Positions 54,836 to 64,000 of a DNA stretch of 64,000 nt are shown piece after piece. How positions within the stretch are numbered: the first letter of the stretch is position 1; each line of letters begins with the position of its first letter. The stretch lies in NCBI GenBank assembly GCA_965116685.1, contig OZ220707.1:1674001-1738000 (forward strand), given 5' to 3'. The translations under genes and the position numbers were made by a program. Below the pieces are notes generated by a model. It saw only the letters and a program-made list of their open reading frames with translations, had not been told where the DNA came from and made no database searches. The DNA comes from Bin80 sp965116685. GTDB taxonomy: Bacteria > Bacteroidota > Rhodothermia > Rhodothermales > Bin80.

Positions 54836-57472
54836 TCATTTTGTCTGAGACAAAAAATCTTTAGACACATCACCCAAAATTTGGGATAGTTTTGTCTTCC
54901 ATTCGCTCATCAAAACCAGTTCACAATGCATTGTCTGACCACTGTCCGTAACCAGTTCTAGTTCGCCGGCGGGCGTACTATTTTCCCAGGCGTAGCTGCT
55001 GGACAAGAAGTGTAGTAGTTCTCGTTTATACTCCGTATCAAGATTGTCAAGGTGATCCCCCTTGGTTTCGATGGCAGCAATGCGTTGATTGCGCCCCTCA
55101 GTCTTAACCGCAAAAATAAAGTCAGGATAAACCTTGCCCTTCTTCCAGCCCTGGATTCCATATTCTGAGCGGGCGACATTGCGATGCCACCATGTTAATG
55201 CCGTTTCTCCATCAAGATATACCGCTACATCACGCTCGTCTTGATTAAATTCTGACTGGTACTGTGGTGTGAATAAACTCCTTTCTAAAGGTCTACCATG
55301 TTTATTCCTCAGTTCGGTATTATTGATTGACCAATTTGAGTCAACATACCGCGGCATTTTCCAGTTTTGGCCATCAAGACGCAACCGAAACTGAATATCC
55401 CCCTCAGCTACCCGATTCTTAAAAAGTAATTCTGCTTGAATATCCCGTTCCTTTTCCAGCTCTTGGTACAGTTTTTCAATAATCAGGGCGGCTATACCCC
55501 CAAGCATCTTGCTGTTGAAACCCCGGCTAAGAAGACCGTCAAGTAATCTGCCTACAATCTCGCGTCCTATAAATGGATTCAAAACAATATCCGAGATCCT
55601 CTGAACCGCATAAACCGGATCAAAGGTAAGATCTTCAGAATTTGAAATGATTCCCTCGGAATGGACTAGTTCTCCATCATCCGATACACTGATCTGTTGT
55701 AATTGTGCATCAACAGGTTGAGCGTTCTTTGGAATAGCGTTTGCAATATGATCAGGGTTATATCCCTGCCAGTCGATTCGCGACAGTACATCTGTTTCAT
55801 AATCAAGTTCACGCACTTTATTTCTATCTGCCACCATGACTTTCGGCAAAAATATTTCTGTGGAATGGAATTTCTGGCGACGATCAATCCTTCCAAATCC
55901 AGCCTCAGAACTGTCAATATGATCCTGACTTACCTGAAGAAGCAGATCCCCTAAGCCCTCTTTCTCTAACCCGTCCTTAATCGCCTTGATGACTTCAGCG
56001 GTTCTGGCGTGATGCGTAACAACATAGCACTCATCCAATGCTTTGCTGCCAGTCTTTCTTGCACCCGGCTGGCGGAGAATACGCCCAACTAGCTGTGTCA
56101 ATGCTTTCAAGTTTGAGCTTGCAGCAAGCGTGCACAATATATAGGCAAAAGGACAGTCCCAGCCTTCCTGGAGGGCCTGCTTTGTGATAATGACTCGAAT
56201 CTGATTGGATGAAGATAGTAGATCTTGGTTCTCCGGCTTGCTCAGGTCATTCTGCTCTGATGTCTTGATCGCGATTTCGGACTCATCAAAGCCAGTTGTG
56301 AGAAGCCATTCTTTTACCTCATCGCTATGAACATAGCTGGTTTCCCGCTGATCTTTCCCAGTACGTTCTACCTGGATCAATAAAATTGGACGGATATAGC
56401 GATTGGTTTCTGCCCGAAATTGATCGGCATGGGCCCGAAGGTCGTTCAGCTTGGTCAATGCCACATCTAATGTGGCGCGCCAATCCGTACCTTGACATGG
56501 ATTGAGAGTGAGCGGCATTTTGATCATGTCCTCGCGATCCAAATCACGGCCCGTAACCTCAACCAACAGGTTTGCAAACCGTCCAGGTCTTGGATTTTTT
56601 CCACCACGCGGCTTTACATCCTTCGGTGTTGCTGTGAGTTCCAGCACAAGACTCGGGTTAAACCCATAAAGCGTTTCGAAGGCAAGATCGGAAACTGCCT
56701 TATGCCCCTCGTCCAGAACCACTAATGGGCGTATGATCCGCAGTGCATTACCAAGAGAATCTTTCACCCGTAGAAAAATGTCCCCTCCATAGGTTTCGAG
56801 ATTGGGGATGTTATCCTTAAGCTTCCTATGAGCCTGCTCTTCTCCTTCCGGTGGGGAGAATCCATGCACATCTCCTCTATCCCGAAAAATCTTCAGTAAC
56901 TCCCGGTTCCTCCGATTTGCGGATGGTAACTTCAGAAGCATAACGCAAAGATTTCCCTCTAAATCCCATACGTTGAGGGGGGAGGTCTTCTCCATAATTT
57001 TGACACGTCCTGCGGCGGCGCGATCAAGCACTTGGCGATATGGATGTTGACGATTCTGAAATGCCCTCAACGTCTGCCTGTAGATCGCCTCATTGGGAAC
57101 GATCCACAGCACAAATCCAGTATTCGCCGAAAGATATTGCCCCATGATTTTTGACACGCCAGATACGGCCAGAAAAGTCTTACCGCCTCCCGTAGGGACC
57201 TTAAGCACTACATTCGGTACAAAATGCCCACATCCATCTTTGCGTTCTGAGTAGGGTATGTTTTGACGGGAGACTGGTAGTTTGCCTGCTGCTTTAAGCT
57301 TATTCCAAGCTTTCTCAGCAAAGTCGGGGATTGAAATGTCTACATCATCCAGATAGGAGGCTACGACTTCTGCGACCTTGTCTGACTTTTGCTTCTCTTC
57401 TTTCAAGTGATGGAGATACGCATCCAGTGTGCTAAGCACCCGGTCCTGATACTCTAACTGGCGAAGCCCCAT
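54836..57472 (-). CDS. res: type III restriction endonuclease, Res subunit
   Basis: An 878-residue Res subunit, a superfamily 2 helicase fused to a nuclease. The first helicase block KVPTGGGKTFLAVSG has Walker A near 90. DEGHK is the motif II box, LTATPKD motif III and LVGRILRQPG motif VI. The C-terminal PD-(D/E)XK nuclease shows YPDFIFAV and AAIETKGDHLDN near 810-840. It cuts after collision of translocating complexes and needs Mod. It begins 2 nt after the mod stop, so the pair is coupled. No internal stop is seen. Confidence 0.92.
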   Translation of the reverse strand: MGLRQLEYQDRVLSTLDAYLHHLKEEKQKSDKVAEVVASYLDDVDISIPDFAEKAWNKLKAAGKLPVSRQNIPYSERKDGCGHFVPNVVLKVPTGGGKTFLAVSGVSKIMGQYLSANTGFVLWIVPNEAIYRQTLRAFQNRQHPYRQVLDRAAAGRVKIMEKTSPLNVWDLEGNLCVMLLKLPSANRRNRELLKIFRDRGDVHGFSPPEGEEQAHRKLKDNIPNLETYGGDIFLRVKDSLGNALRIIRPLVVLDEGHKAVSDLAFETLYGFNPSLVLELTATPKDVKPRGGKNPRPGRFANLLVEVTGRDLDREDMIKMPLTLNPCQGTDWRATLDVALTKLNDLRAHADQFRAETNRYIRPILLIQVERTGKDQRETSYVHSDEVKEWLLTTGFDESEIAIKTSEQNDLSKPENQDLLSSSNQIRVIITKQALQEGWDCPFAYILCTLAASSNLKALTQLVGRILRQPGARKTGSKALDECYVVTHHARTAEVIKAIKDGLEKEGLGDLLLQVSQDHIDSSEAGFGRIDRRQKFHSTEIFLPKVMVADRNKVRELDYETDVLSRIDWQGYNPDHIANAIPKNAQPVDAQLQQISVSDDGELVHSEGIISNSEDLTFDPVYAVQRISDIVLNPFIGREIVGRLLDGLLSRGFNSKMLGGIAALIIEKLYQELEKERDIQAELLFKNRVAEGDIQFRLRLDGQNWKMPRYVDSNWSINNTELRNKHGRPLERSLFTPQYQSEFNQDERDVAVYLDGETALTWWHRNVARSEYGIQGWKKGKVYPDFIFAVKTEGRNQRIAAIETKGDHLDNLDTEYKRELLHFLSSSYAWENSTPAGELELVTDSGQTMHCELVLMSEWKTKLSQILGDVSKDFLSQTK

Positions 57473-57474
57473 TG

Positions 57475-59268
57475 TTAATCCTGTGCAATTTGATAAAGTG
57501 AAAATGGCAACGGAACATACTCAACGGGGATCTTTTGCTCTGTCAACATTCTCTGGCTCACATATTTTGCAGGCGCAAAAACTAGGTGTCGTTTGTCTTG
57601 GTCGTGAGATGTAAATTCCCTTGCGCGGGAAAGCGTGAGTGCAGCTTCTGAAGATTTCAGCCAATCCAAGTCGGGTTTGTACATCAGCCAGACATGGTGG
57701 TCGCCAGCATGTCCCAGATAGAACTCCATTTCTCGCACTCCCTGCAAATCCAGAACCTGATTCGTGGCCATATGGAAAAGTACAGCACCAATTCCCTCAT
57801 AAGGGGGGAGCGTCTCTCCCGTTAGCATCTTATCAATATCTACTGGATTACCAAGTGTGCAGTAGGTAAAGGAACCACCCAGTCCCTCAGTCTGCTTTTC
57901 AACCTTTGTCTCACCTGTCACAATTAGGTCTCCTTTTTGTACTCTCGGTTTGATTTTATCATATTCATGACTGTGCTTATCCTGAAGAGCGTTGACTAGA
58001 TCAATTACTCTGTCCGAATTCTTCAGCTTTGTCCATGTGATGTTCTCCCTCATCAACTCCGTCTTCTGCGTGCCCGTATAATCATAACCATGAATCACTC
58101 TTCTAATGCGTTCAGCCGTGGCACTGTCAGCATAATCTTCGCATTCCACAAGAATAAATCTACGCTCTCCGCCGTCCTGCTTATTTAGAGCCAGCACAGC
58201 ATGGGCTGTCGTTCCAGAGCCTGCGAAAGAGTCGAGGACAAGTGCGTCTTTGTCGGCCCCAATGCTAATTATACGTTCCAAAAGCCCCAGTGCTTTGGGG
58301 TTGTCGAATGGGGCTTCCTGATCATGGAAGATTTGCTTGAGAAGCTTGCGTGCGCCATCGGTGTGACCGACTTCCGAATAAGGCCAGATGGTGCGAGGAA
58401 CTACACCCTGCTGAACGTCGCGAAGATAACGCTTCAATCGAGGTACGCTCTTCCCTCCTGAAGGAAAATAAATACGATTTTCCCGTATCCACTTCTGCAC
58501 CGTTTCTTTACCCGTTCTCCAGCAAGCCCCTCTAGGTGGACGATGCCTTTCCCCGGTCTCTGGATTCTTAATTTCATAGTCGTACTCTGCTGAATAGGTC
58601 TTAACACTTAAATCTCCAGATTGCCAAGGACCACGCCCATCGTGGTCATCGTAACCATAGCGTTTGTTCTGTTTTTCTTCCCGCGGCAGCAGGCGACGTG
58701 ACCATTCAGGACGGGCATAGCAGACAACAAAATCATGATCGTCAGAAAACCCCTTTGCATCGTTGGATGGCGAGTATTTTTTCTGCCAGATGATGTTACT
58801 TACAAACTGATCACTCCCAAAGATCTCATCCATCATTGCCCTCAAGCGGTGCTGTTCGTTGTCATCGATTGAGACAAAGATTGCTCCAGTTTCCGAAAGT
58901 AATTCATTCAATAACCTGAGACGTGGCCACATAACGCAACACCACTTCTCATGCCGCAATCCGTCTTCAACACCGACAGGATTAGCATCTAGCCACTCGC
59001 GAACCATGGGGGCGTTCACATTATCGTTATAGCACCAATCTTCCTTCCCAGTGTTATAGGGCGGGTCTATGTAGATACAATCAATCTTTCCGGCGTAGTG
59101 GGGCAAGAGTGCTTTCAATGCATGAAGATTATCGCCGTGGATGATGAGGTTGCCATTCAGACTAGGCCCACCGACCCCCCTGTCGGGATGAATTTCAAGC
59201 GGTCTGAAGGGCACAGCCAGATGATGATTGTAGACAAATTCCTTGCCCTTGAAAACAATCTCACTCAT
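57475..59268 (-). CDS. mod: type III DNA methyltransferase, Mod subunit
   Basis: A 597-residue N6-adenine methyltransferase. Motif IV is CIYIDPPYNTGKEDW near 85-100, and motif I LDSFAGSGTTAHAVL lies about 250 residues later, the beta-class circular order of type III Mod proteins. The target-recognition region lies between them. It methylates one strand of an asymmetric site to protect self DNA and to target Res. No simple-sequence repeats indicating phase variation were seen. It follows the GHKL-ATPase gene with a 65-nt gap. Confidence 0.93.
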   Translation of the reverse strand: MSEIVFKGKEFVYNHHLAVPFRPLEIHPDRGVGGPSLNGNLIIHGDNLHALKALLPHYAGKIDCIYIDPPYNTGKEDWCYNDNVNAPMVREWLDANPVGVEDGLRHEKWCCVMWPRLRLLNELLSETGAIFVSIDDNEQHRLRAMMDEIFGSDQFVSNIIWQKKYSPSNDAKGFSDDHDFVVCYARPEWSRRLLPREEKQNKRYGYDDHDGRGPWQSGDLSVKTYSAEYDYEIKNPETGERHRPPRGACWRTGKETVQKWIRENRIYFPSGGKSVPRLKRYLRDVQQGVVPRTIWPYSEVGHTDGARKLLKQIFHDQEAPFDNPKALGLLERIISIGADKDALVLDSFAGSGTTAHAVLALNKQDGGERRFILVECEDYADSATAERIRRVIHGYDYTGTQKTELMRENITWTKLKNSDRVIDLVNALQDKHSHEYDKIKPRVQKGDLIVTGETKVEKQTEGLGGSFTYCTLGNPVDIDKMLTGETLPPYEGIGAVLFHMATNQVLDLQGVREMEFYLGHAGDHHVWLMYKPDLDWLKSSEAALTLSRAREFTSHDQDKRHLVFAPAKYVSQRMLTEQKIPVEYVPLPFSLYQIAQD

Positions 59269-59333
59269 GACCCGACATCAAATCTTGGCATATAGAGCAG
59301 TCGACAGGTTGTGTACACAGCACAACGCTCGTG

Positions 59334-61370
59334 CTACGATGATTCTTCATGAATTTTGCGCTTGTAGAGCTTCTCTATTCCTAATTTTTTGAAGAATATA
59401 CGATGCCGAATCTCAGCGTCCTTAAATATCTTGTCCCACTTGATGACCTGAATGAAAAGGTTGATATTATCATACCACGTGAACCAACCAAGTTTGTCCG
59501 GCATTTCCTTGAAATTTTTTTCATTGCGAAGCCATTTCTCTACTTTGTCACTAATATCGCATACGACAAAGCCATATGCAGGAGTATTTAACGTAACCTC
59601 AATTGAACGTCCCTTAGGAGTCTTGTATTCTCCTTCACGAATCTTATTCACATAAGATACAATCTTCTTTACAGGATCCTCCTTTGAGGAAGGATTTACA
59701 AAATCGTCGTACTGCGGTCTCTTAAACTCAAAAATCGTTATCGGATAACTTACCACATTGTCTTCCCTGAACATAAGTGGATTATCAAATACCAGAATAT
59801 CCGGTCGCTCGGGATTTCCGTTGCCAAGAGGTTGGTCAGAGGCAACATAATTTGTATAATTAAGTCGCTCCTCCAAAAGCCACAAGTTATGGTGCTCGAA
59901 AGGAATTGTATCCGTATTCTCCCTTCGGCGAAGTATTATGTCATGGAGAGTGCTCTCGAAAGAATACTTTCCATTCTCGCATTGCTCAAGACTCTTATTA
60001 AGTAGATCAAGAACACATTTGCGGAATACCACATATTCCGCTAGCTTAGCCTTACTTGAACCGGATAGATCATCCACTAAATCAGGTAGATTCAAATCGC
60101 TCTGATCGGGGCTCTCGGAAGACAAAAACGTTGCCAGTTTGCTTTTGGTATTACTCTCCCGGCGGTATTCGTCTGCATGAAGGACAGCTTCTATTTGTTC
60201 ATCGGTTGATTTATGGGACAACCCGGAAATGTCTACTTTTGCCAGATTTTCTTTATACCAAGGTGCCTCATTGTCAACATAGGACTGGACGCGCTCTTCC
60301 TTTTTAGCCTGTCTAGTTTTCATGGTTGATTCAACCGCACTCGCTGCGATTCCGGCAGTTTCCGTTTCAATCATCGATTGGCCAATCGGATATGACACTT
60401 CGGGAGATTTCCTAAACTTGAAACCACCGCGTTCCACAGATACGTTTGCATCAAGATAGGTGCCAAACACATACGCTCTAATAATAAATCTGTGATTGCT
60501 TTCGTCATAGAACACCTCTTCAAATTCGGGGATGTGATCGGAAAGTTGGATCTTCGATACTTCACGCTTGTGGGCAACAAGACTAATTTGATTGCTGAGA
60601 AACCTGGGCCTGTACAGCTTGAATATGCGTACTGAAAAAACTTCCTTATCATCTTCCTTAGGCAGAGAAAAAGAAGAAGGAGTTACCTGGAGCTCCTTTA
60701 TAAATTCTCCTAATTCGTTTTCAAAAAAATCATTTAGACATATTGACTCATCACCGTTTCCCCCTTGACTACGGTCCTCAAAAAGAATAATTCTCGGACA
60801 TTTAAATTCCTCAGAAATAAAAAATGGCAGAATGCGTTGCACAAGTACCTTCCCGATGGTTTCAAGTTTTTTGTCAGGAAAGACACTGTTACGTAGATAG
60901 CGTATTTTGACAATACTTCCTGTATCATTGGATTTAGCCTCGTCGTAGCTGAGCCCGGAAACGATATTATTATTGCGGCCTATCGAAAAATTTACAGATT
61001 CTAACTTATCCTCACGCTTAAACACACTCTGAACAGAGAGCCTCTTAAAATGCTTGAGGCACACAATACGCCCAAATCCCTTACCTCCTCTGTCAATTTT
61101 TTGATCCGTGTAGAGCGTATCGAACGATTCAACATGCCGTTCCGTAAACCCAATCCCGTTATCCTTAACTTCAAAACCTTCAACTTCAGGGAGGCTTTGA
61201 CTAACGCCTGTTTGATTACTTCGTAATACGCGAACTTTAACACATCCGTCTACACGGGCTGCCTCTTCAATTGCTTCAACAGCGTTTACGATCAACTCAA
61301 TAAGAGCAGCGTACGGTTCAGTTCTTCCACCAATATTTTGGATAGCCCGCTCAAGATTGATTTTGCTCAT
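59334..61370 (-). CDS. GHKL ATPase with C-terminal PD-(D/E)XK-like domain
   Basis: A 678-residue protein. The N-terminal GHKL ATPase (Hsp90/MutL/histidine-kinase fold) has the N-box ELIVNAVEA with Asn29, G1 DNGIG at 70-74 and G2 GGKGFGR at 95-101. It lacks histidine-kinase dimerisation and phosphorylation motifs. The far C-terminus (residues about 520-660) contains RPDILVF and ITIFEFKRP, an Asp...Glu-x-Lys pattern of a PD-(D/E)XK nuclease. Such ATPase-nuclease pairings recall MORC-like and other predicted DNA-surveillance proteins. It is the first gene of the type III RM operon and so is likely an accessory of it or a separate defence effector. Confidence 0.75.
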   Translation of the reverse strand: MSKINLERAIQNIGGRTEPYAALIELIVNAVEAIEEAARVDGCVKVRVLRSNQTGVSQSLPEVEGFEVKDNGIGFTERHVESFDTLYTDQKIDRGGKGFGRIVCLKHFKRLSVQSVFKREDKLESVNFSIGRNNNIVSGLSYDEAKSNDTGSIVKIRYLRNSVFPDKKLETIGKVLVQRILPFFISEEFKCPRIILFEDRSQGGNGDESICLNDFFENELGEFIKELQVTPSSFSLPKEDDKEVFSVRIFKLYRPRFLSNQISLVAHKREVSKIQLSDHIPEFEEVFYDESNHRFIIRAYVFGTYLDANVSVERGGFKFRKSPEVSYPIGQSMIETETAGIAASAVESTMKTRQAKKEERVQSYVDNEAPWYKENLAKVDISGLSHKSTDEQIEAVLHADEYRRESNTKSKLATFLSSESPDQSDLNLPDLVDDLSGSSKAKLAEYVVFRKCVLDLLNKSLEQCENGKYSFESTLHDIILRRRENTDTIPFEHHNLWLLEERLNYTNYVASDQPLGNGNPERPDILVFDNPLMFREDNVVSYPITIFEFKRPQYDDFVNPSSKEDPVKKIVSYVNKIREGEYKTPKGRSIEVTLNTPAYGFVVCDISDKVEKWLRNEKNFKEMPDKLGWFTWYDNINLFIQVIKWDKIFKDAEIRHRIFFKKLGIEKLYKRKIHEESS

Positions 61371-61574
61371 TCAAAATTCACCCATTACCTGGAGGAATGT
61401 ACCAATATCTTGGAATTCTGTGCCAACCTACCGAGCTGAATACTTAACATACTCATAATCATTTCGGTACGACTGAACGAAAATGTCAAACTTGTACTGC
61501 CCACATTAAAACGTGCGTAGCCCGTGCTACCTCCCTATATGCTGCAAATCAACCGCAAACTATTGAGTACAGAC

Positions 61575-61697
61575 GGCACATCACGCAACCCAAGATTACG
61601 TTGAAACTCTGCTCGCCCCAGCGTCGTGAAGGAAACCGAAGTCCGCTACTTTGATGCTCTCGAAAAAAACACCTCCATGCCTTCCAAGGCTATACTA
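61575..61697 (-). pseudogene. TonB-receptor fragment, diverged copy of 54224-54346
   Basis: An ungapped 123-base stretch aligns with 54224-54346 in the TonB receptor gene, about 84% identical by hand count. In the matching frame it reads LEGMEVFFSRASK then a stop codon, then RTSVSFTTLGRAEF. It is therefore a broken plug-domain segment, probably the last trace of a paralogous receptor. The rest of the 61371-61694 gap shows no gene. Confidence 0.8.
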
Positions 61698-62420
61698 GCG
61701 CATGAACAGCCCACCATTGACATCTATGGTCTCACCGGTGATGAAGGTATTTTCGATCAGAAGTTTCACCGTCTGCGCGATATGATTACTCTCTCCATTG
61801 AAGTCTACAGGCGTATCAGCTGCCATGGCCGCCAGTTTTTCATCGGTCGAGTATCGGTCATGAAATGGTGTGAGAATCACACCAGGAGCGACCGCATTGA
61901 CGCGAATGTCCGGCGCAAGCTCACGTGCTGAGCCACGCGTGAACGAGTCCATGGCTCCTTTTGCCGCCCCATACACTGTTGCTGTAGGTGCACCATGTCG
62001 CATCGCAATTGAAGTCATATTCACGATACTCGGCGAATTTCCTTTCCGCAACAATGGAACACACAACTTTGTAAGCAACATCGCCGAATAGGTGTTTAGC
62101 GTAAAGATGCGCTCCATGAGTGACCAGGTCACCTCTTCAACCATGTGACGTTGAAGCAGACTTCCCGCGTTATTGATTAATACATCAAGGTGTTTCGTAA
62201 CACGGTTCACCTCCTGCATCAGGGAACGGCACCCGGCTTCACTCATGAGATCGGCTTGGGACGTATAGGCAGTGCCACCCATAGCCTGTACATCCTCCAC
62301 CACGGGCTCAATTGGGGATTGATTGTGGTGAAGAATCAAGGTACTGCCCTTGGCAAGGGACCGAGCCGTTTCGGCACCTATGCCTGTGCTGGCACCTGTA
62401 ATCAGAATTGTGCGTCGCAT
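61695..62420 (-). CDS. SDR family oxidoreductase
   Basis: A 241-residue short-chain dehydrogenase/reductase. The cofactor motif TGASTGIG is at residues 8-15, NNAG near 87, the catalytic YGAAKGA near 155 and a DVNGGLFM C-terminus typical of FabG-like members. Motifs fit NAD(P)-dependent reduction or oxidation of a hydroxyl, and the substrate is unassigned. Its stop codon lies just inside the edge of the receptor fragment, so the fragment was probably left by a rearrangement. Confidence 0.9.
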   Translation of the reverse strand: MRRTILITGASTGIGAETARSLAKGSTLILHHNQSPIEPVVEDVQAMGGTAYTSQADLMSEAGCRSLMQEVNRVTKHLDVLINNAGSLLQRHMVEEVTWSLMERIFTLNTYSAMLLTKLCVPLLRKGNSPSIVNMTSIAMRHGAPTATVYGAAKGAMDSFTRGSARELAPDIRVNAVAPGVILTPFHDRYSTDEKLAAMAADTPVDFNGESNHIAQTVKLLIENTFITGETIDVNGGLFMR

Positions 62421-62915
62421 AGTTATGGTCGAATGAACTGGACTTTAGATCTGGGAGCAATGGAATCGTCAGACGAAAAGCTGATGCTTCAAAATACTCT
62501 TGCCGCCTTTAACTCAGTTCCACCCTTTGAAGATCATGTAGCCTCCCCAAGGATTCCACTGCTATGAATAAGCTTTGACTGCTTTTGAAATTAGCGTAGG
62601 TGATGTTAGAGACCCTTGAACAGGCTTTTATGTACGCATGTCTTCCGTTCAAACTTCTTCCTTCAAAATTCATCCCAACGCGTACATCTCAAGATGGCTG
62701 AAGCTCAGCAGCTGCACGAAAGGTCCGAACTTGCCATTGAGGGCCAGGAACCGTCCGGGAAAGAACGATGTAGGATCCTCCGGTTTTCATGCCCGCAGTA
62801 ATCACTCCTGTTTTGGATCCTATCGGTATTTCAAAAAAGGTGGTCTTGGCTGACACGCCATAGGCTGTTGCATACTGAGAACCACCAAAACAAATTAAAT
62901 CAACCCGTCAAAATC
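62421..62915. other. intergenic stretch with one doubtful small frame
   Basis: About 495 bases between the SDR gene and the small membrane gene. A minus-strand frame at 62689-62856, started at GTG 62856, gives a 55-residue protein (VSAKTTFFEIPIGSKTGVIT..., ending ELQPS). It has no upstream ATG and no recognised family, and the frame continues upstream to about 62905 without a start. It may be a remnant. Nothing else is supported. Confidence 0.4.
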
Positions 62916-63116
62916 ATGCTCAGTATTCCAGGGCTTCCACTCCTCATCCCTGCAGTCCAATTACTTGTCCTCATTGGAATTATTTACATTGTTGTTTCAC
63001 TAACCACTCGGCGGGTTTCTAGCTCCATAGAACAAAGCGAGGCCAGACTTACAGACGCCATCGCGCAAAGCGAGGCCAGGATTGCGGCTTCTATCAAAAA
63101 GGTTGAAGCTGAATAG
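62916..63116 (+). CDS. small single-span membrane protein with coiled repeat
   Basis: A 66-residue protein started at ATG 62916. It has a hydrophobic helix (IPAVQLLVLIGIIYIVVSL) and then a polar, probably coiled-coil C-terminus. That tail contains two 11-residue repeats (EQSEARLTDAI and AQSEARIAASI), whose DNA copy CAAAGCGAGGCCAG occurs twice 33 bases apart. The longer start at 62868 adds residues without signal-like features. Function is unknown. The convergent sulfatase gene ends 10 nt downstream. Confidence 0.6.
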   Translation: MLSIPGLPLLIPAVQLLVLIGIIYIVVSLTTRRVSSSIEQSEARLTDAIAQSEARIAASIKKVEAE

Positions 63117-63125
63117 AAAGGATGG

Positions 63126-64000
63126 TCAGCGCAGCCGGACTCCGATGGAGTCTGCCCAAATCTCCCAACGGCGCTGCAAGCCAGAAGCGATCTCTGGAGC
63201 TTCCGCCGCAAGGTCATAGAGCTCCGTTGCATCTAATGCCAGATTATAGAGTTCCCATTCCGCGCGTCCGCGGTTCCAGACCAGCTTCCAATCTCCCTGG
63301 CGGATCGCGCGATTACCAATATGCTCCCAATACAAGGTGCGATCCGGCCAACTGTACTCTGGCGTATCCAACAATGGCAACAGGCTCTTCCCATCGGAGT
63401 GAGGCAAGGTCGCCCGAGCAACCTCGGCAACTGTTGCCATCAAGTCAATGACATGGCCGGACTCATCAATAATTCGACCGGGCCCTTTAATGCGGGCAGG
63501 CCAGTGTGCGATCAGGGGGGTAGTAATACCGCCCTCGTGCACCCACTGCTTATAAAGCCTGAAGGGGGTATTTGAGGCATTCGCCCATGCTTCCTCATAA
63601 GCCAGATAAGATCCTCGCTCGCCTGCATGTGTATTGGGGTCGTGCAACCGGCGCCCATCCACACTCTCGGCACATCCACCGTTATCGGAGAGGAAAAGCA
63701 CCAAGGTGTTGTCCAGTGCATCCATCGACTGCAACTGATTGATCACCCGCCCAATCCCCTGATCCATACGATCCACCATCGCGGCGTACACAGACATCCG
63801 CAGCGCCCAATCTTTTCTGTCAATCATATCCTGCCAGGCAGGTAGCCTTGAGGGCCTGGAAGAGAGAGCGTACGTCTCATCAATCACTCCCAACTCCTGC
63901 ATTCGTGCATAGCGGTCCTGACGCAGCACATCCCATCCCTCTTCGTATTCATGCGCATACCTGGCGATATCTCTGAACTTCCCCCCTATTTTTCGGCGGA
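63126..64000 (-). CDS. sulfatase, 3' part (5' end outside the window)
   Basis: The C-terminal part of a sulfatase. The frame is open to the window end, passing through KFRDIARYAHEYEEGWD before the first internal GTG. It lacks the Cys/Ser formylglycine site, which would be upstream of the window. Visible blocks are LFLSDNGGCAESVDG (metal site), TPLIAHWPARIKGPGRI and WKLVW. Length and motifs suit an arylsulfatase of the alkaline-phosphatase superfamily, like the one at 3062-4465 but with different surrounding genes. Confidence 0.88.
   Translation of the reverse strand, partial: RRKIGGKFRDIARYAHEYEEGWDVLRQDRYARMQELGVIDETYALSSRPSRLPAWQDMIDRKDWALRMSVYAAMVDRMDQGIGRVINQLQSMDALDNTLVLFLSDNGGCAESVDGRRLHDPNTHAGERGSYLAYEEAWANASNTPFRLYKQWVHEGGITTPLIAHWPARIKGPGRIIDESGHVIDLMATVAEVARATLPHSDGKSLLPLLDTPEYSWPDRTLYWEHIGNRAIRQGDWKLVWNRGRAEWELYNLALDATELYDLAAEAPEIASGLQRRWEIWADSIGVRLR

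Noticed and set aside
57475..59268. Phase-variable mod gene
   Set aside because: No tandem simple repeats or long homopolymer tracts were found in or before mod.

Overview
The window looks like a chromosomal contig from a marine or host-associated Bacteroidota/Rhodothermota-type bacterium, with moderate GC by eye. The evidence is a carboxypeptidase-regulatory-domain TonB receptor, a GWxTD-domain protein, DUF2911, DUF4097 and SPOR-type lipoproteins, two sulfatases and a GH88-like hydrolase. No rRNA is present, so the lineage is an inference from gene content.

Layout. 0-4.5 kb holds metabolic genes: the E2 acyltransferase 3' end, a metallophosphoesterase, a GH88-like hydrolase and a lipoprotein sulfatase. 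4.5-7.5 kb is a decayed strip: an IS21-like terminus, a frameshifted TIR/deoxyribosyltransferase-like gene, a group II intron remnant and two doubtful small ORFs. 7.6-15.9 kb is the most unusual part. It is a compact co-directional cluster of a cysteine desulfurase, a DndC-type sulfurtransferase, a DUF262-HNH (SspE/GmrSD-like) effector, a SNF2 helicase, two ParB/KorB-like proteins and a metallo-beta-lactamase/beta-CASP-like nuclease. It ends near the 3' end of a tRNA-Pro gene. The combination has the chemistry of DNA phosphorothioation (Dnd/Ssp) but none of DndB, DndD, DndE, SspB or SspC, so it is a candidate undescribed sulfur-based DNA modification and restriction system.

16.4-20.2 kb carries an HsdR-N-type nuclease domain protein, a CysQ/HAL2-type phosphatase and an AbiE toxin-antitoxin locus. 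Its promoter is duplicated upstream and its toxin gene has one in-frame stop. 20-26.9 kb is nutrient uptake and hydrolysis (TonB receptor, amidohydrolase, cupin, GH13 amylase). 26.9-31.7 kb is a giant DUF4011 helicase-nuclease. 31.7-33.7 kb has two OsmC proteins and a DUF4097 protein. 33.9-44.4 kb is a fatty acid beta-oxidation region (FadB-like fusion, thiolase, FadE). It is interrupted by a complete ISNCY-like element, with an 8-bp target duplication, inside an FAD-dependent oxidoreductase gene.

44.5-54.6 kb is mostly housekeeping: CsbD-like, GWxTD, polyprenyl synthase, a BtuC/BtuF-like transporter, deoC, a SPOR lipoprotein, DUF2911 and a TonB receptor. 54.8-61.4 kb is a type III restriction-modification operon led by a GHKL ATPase with a nuclease-like C-terminus. 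The window closes with a TonB-receptor pseudogene scrap, an SDR oxidoreductase and a second sulfatase cut by the window end.

At least four separate defence loci (sulfur/DndC cluster, AbiE, DUF4011 helicase-nuclease, type III RM plus GHKL) lie among core metabolic genes. Several carry decay or insertion scars, which indicates active turnover of defence and mobile DNA.
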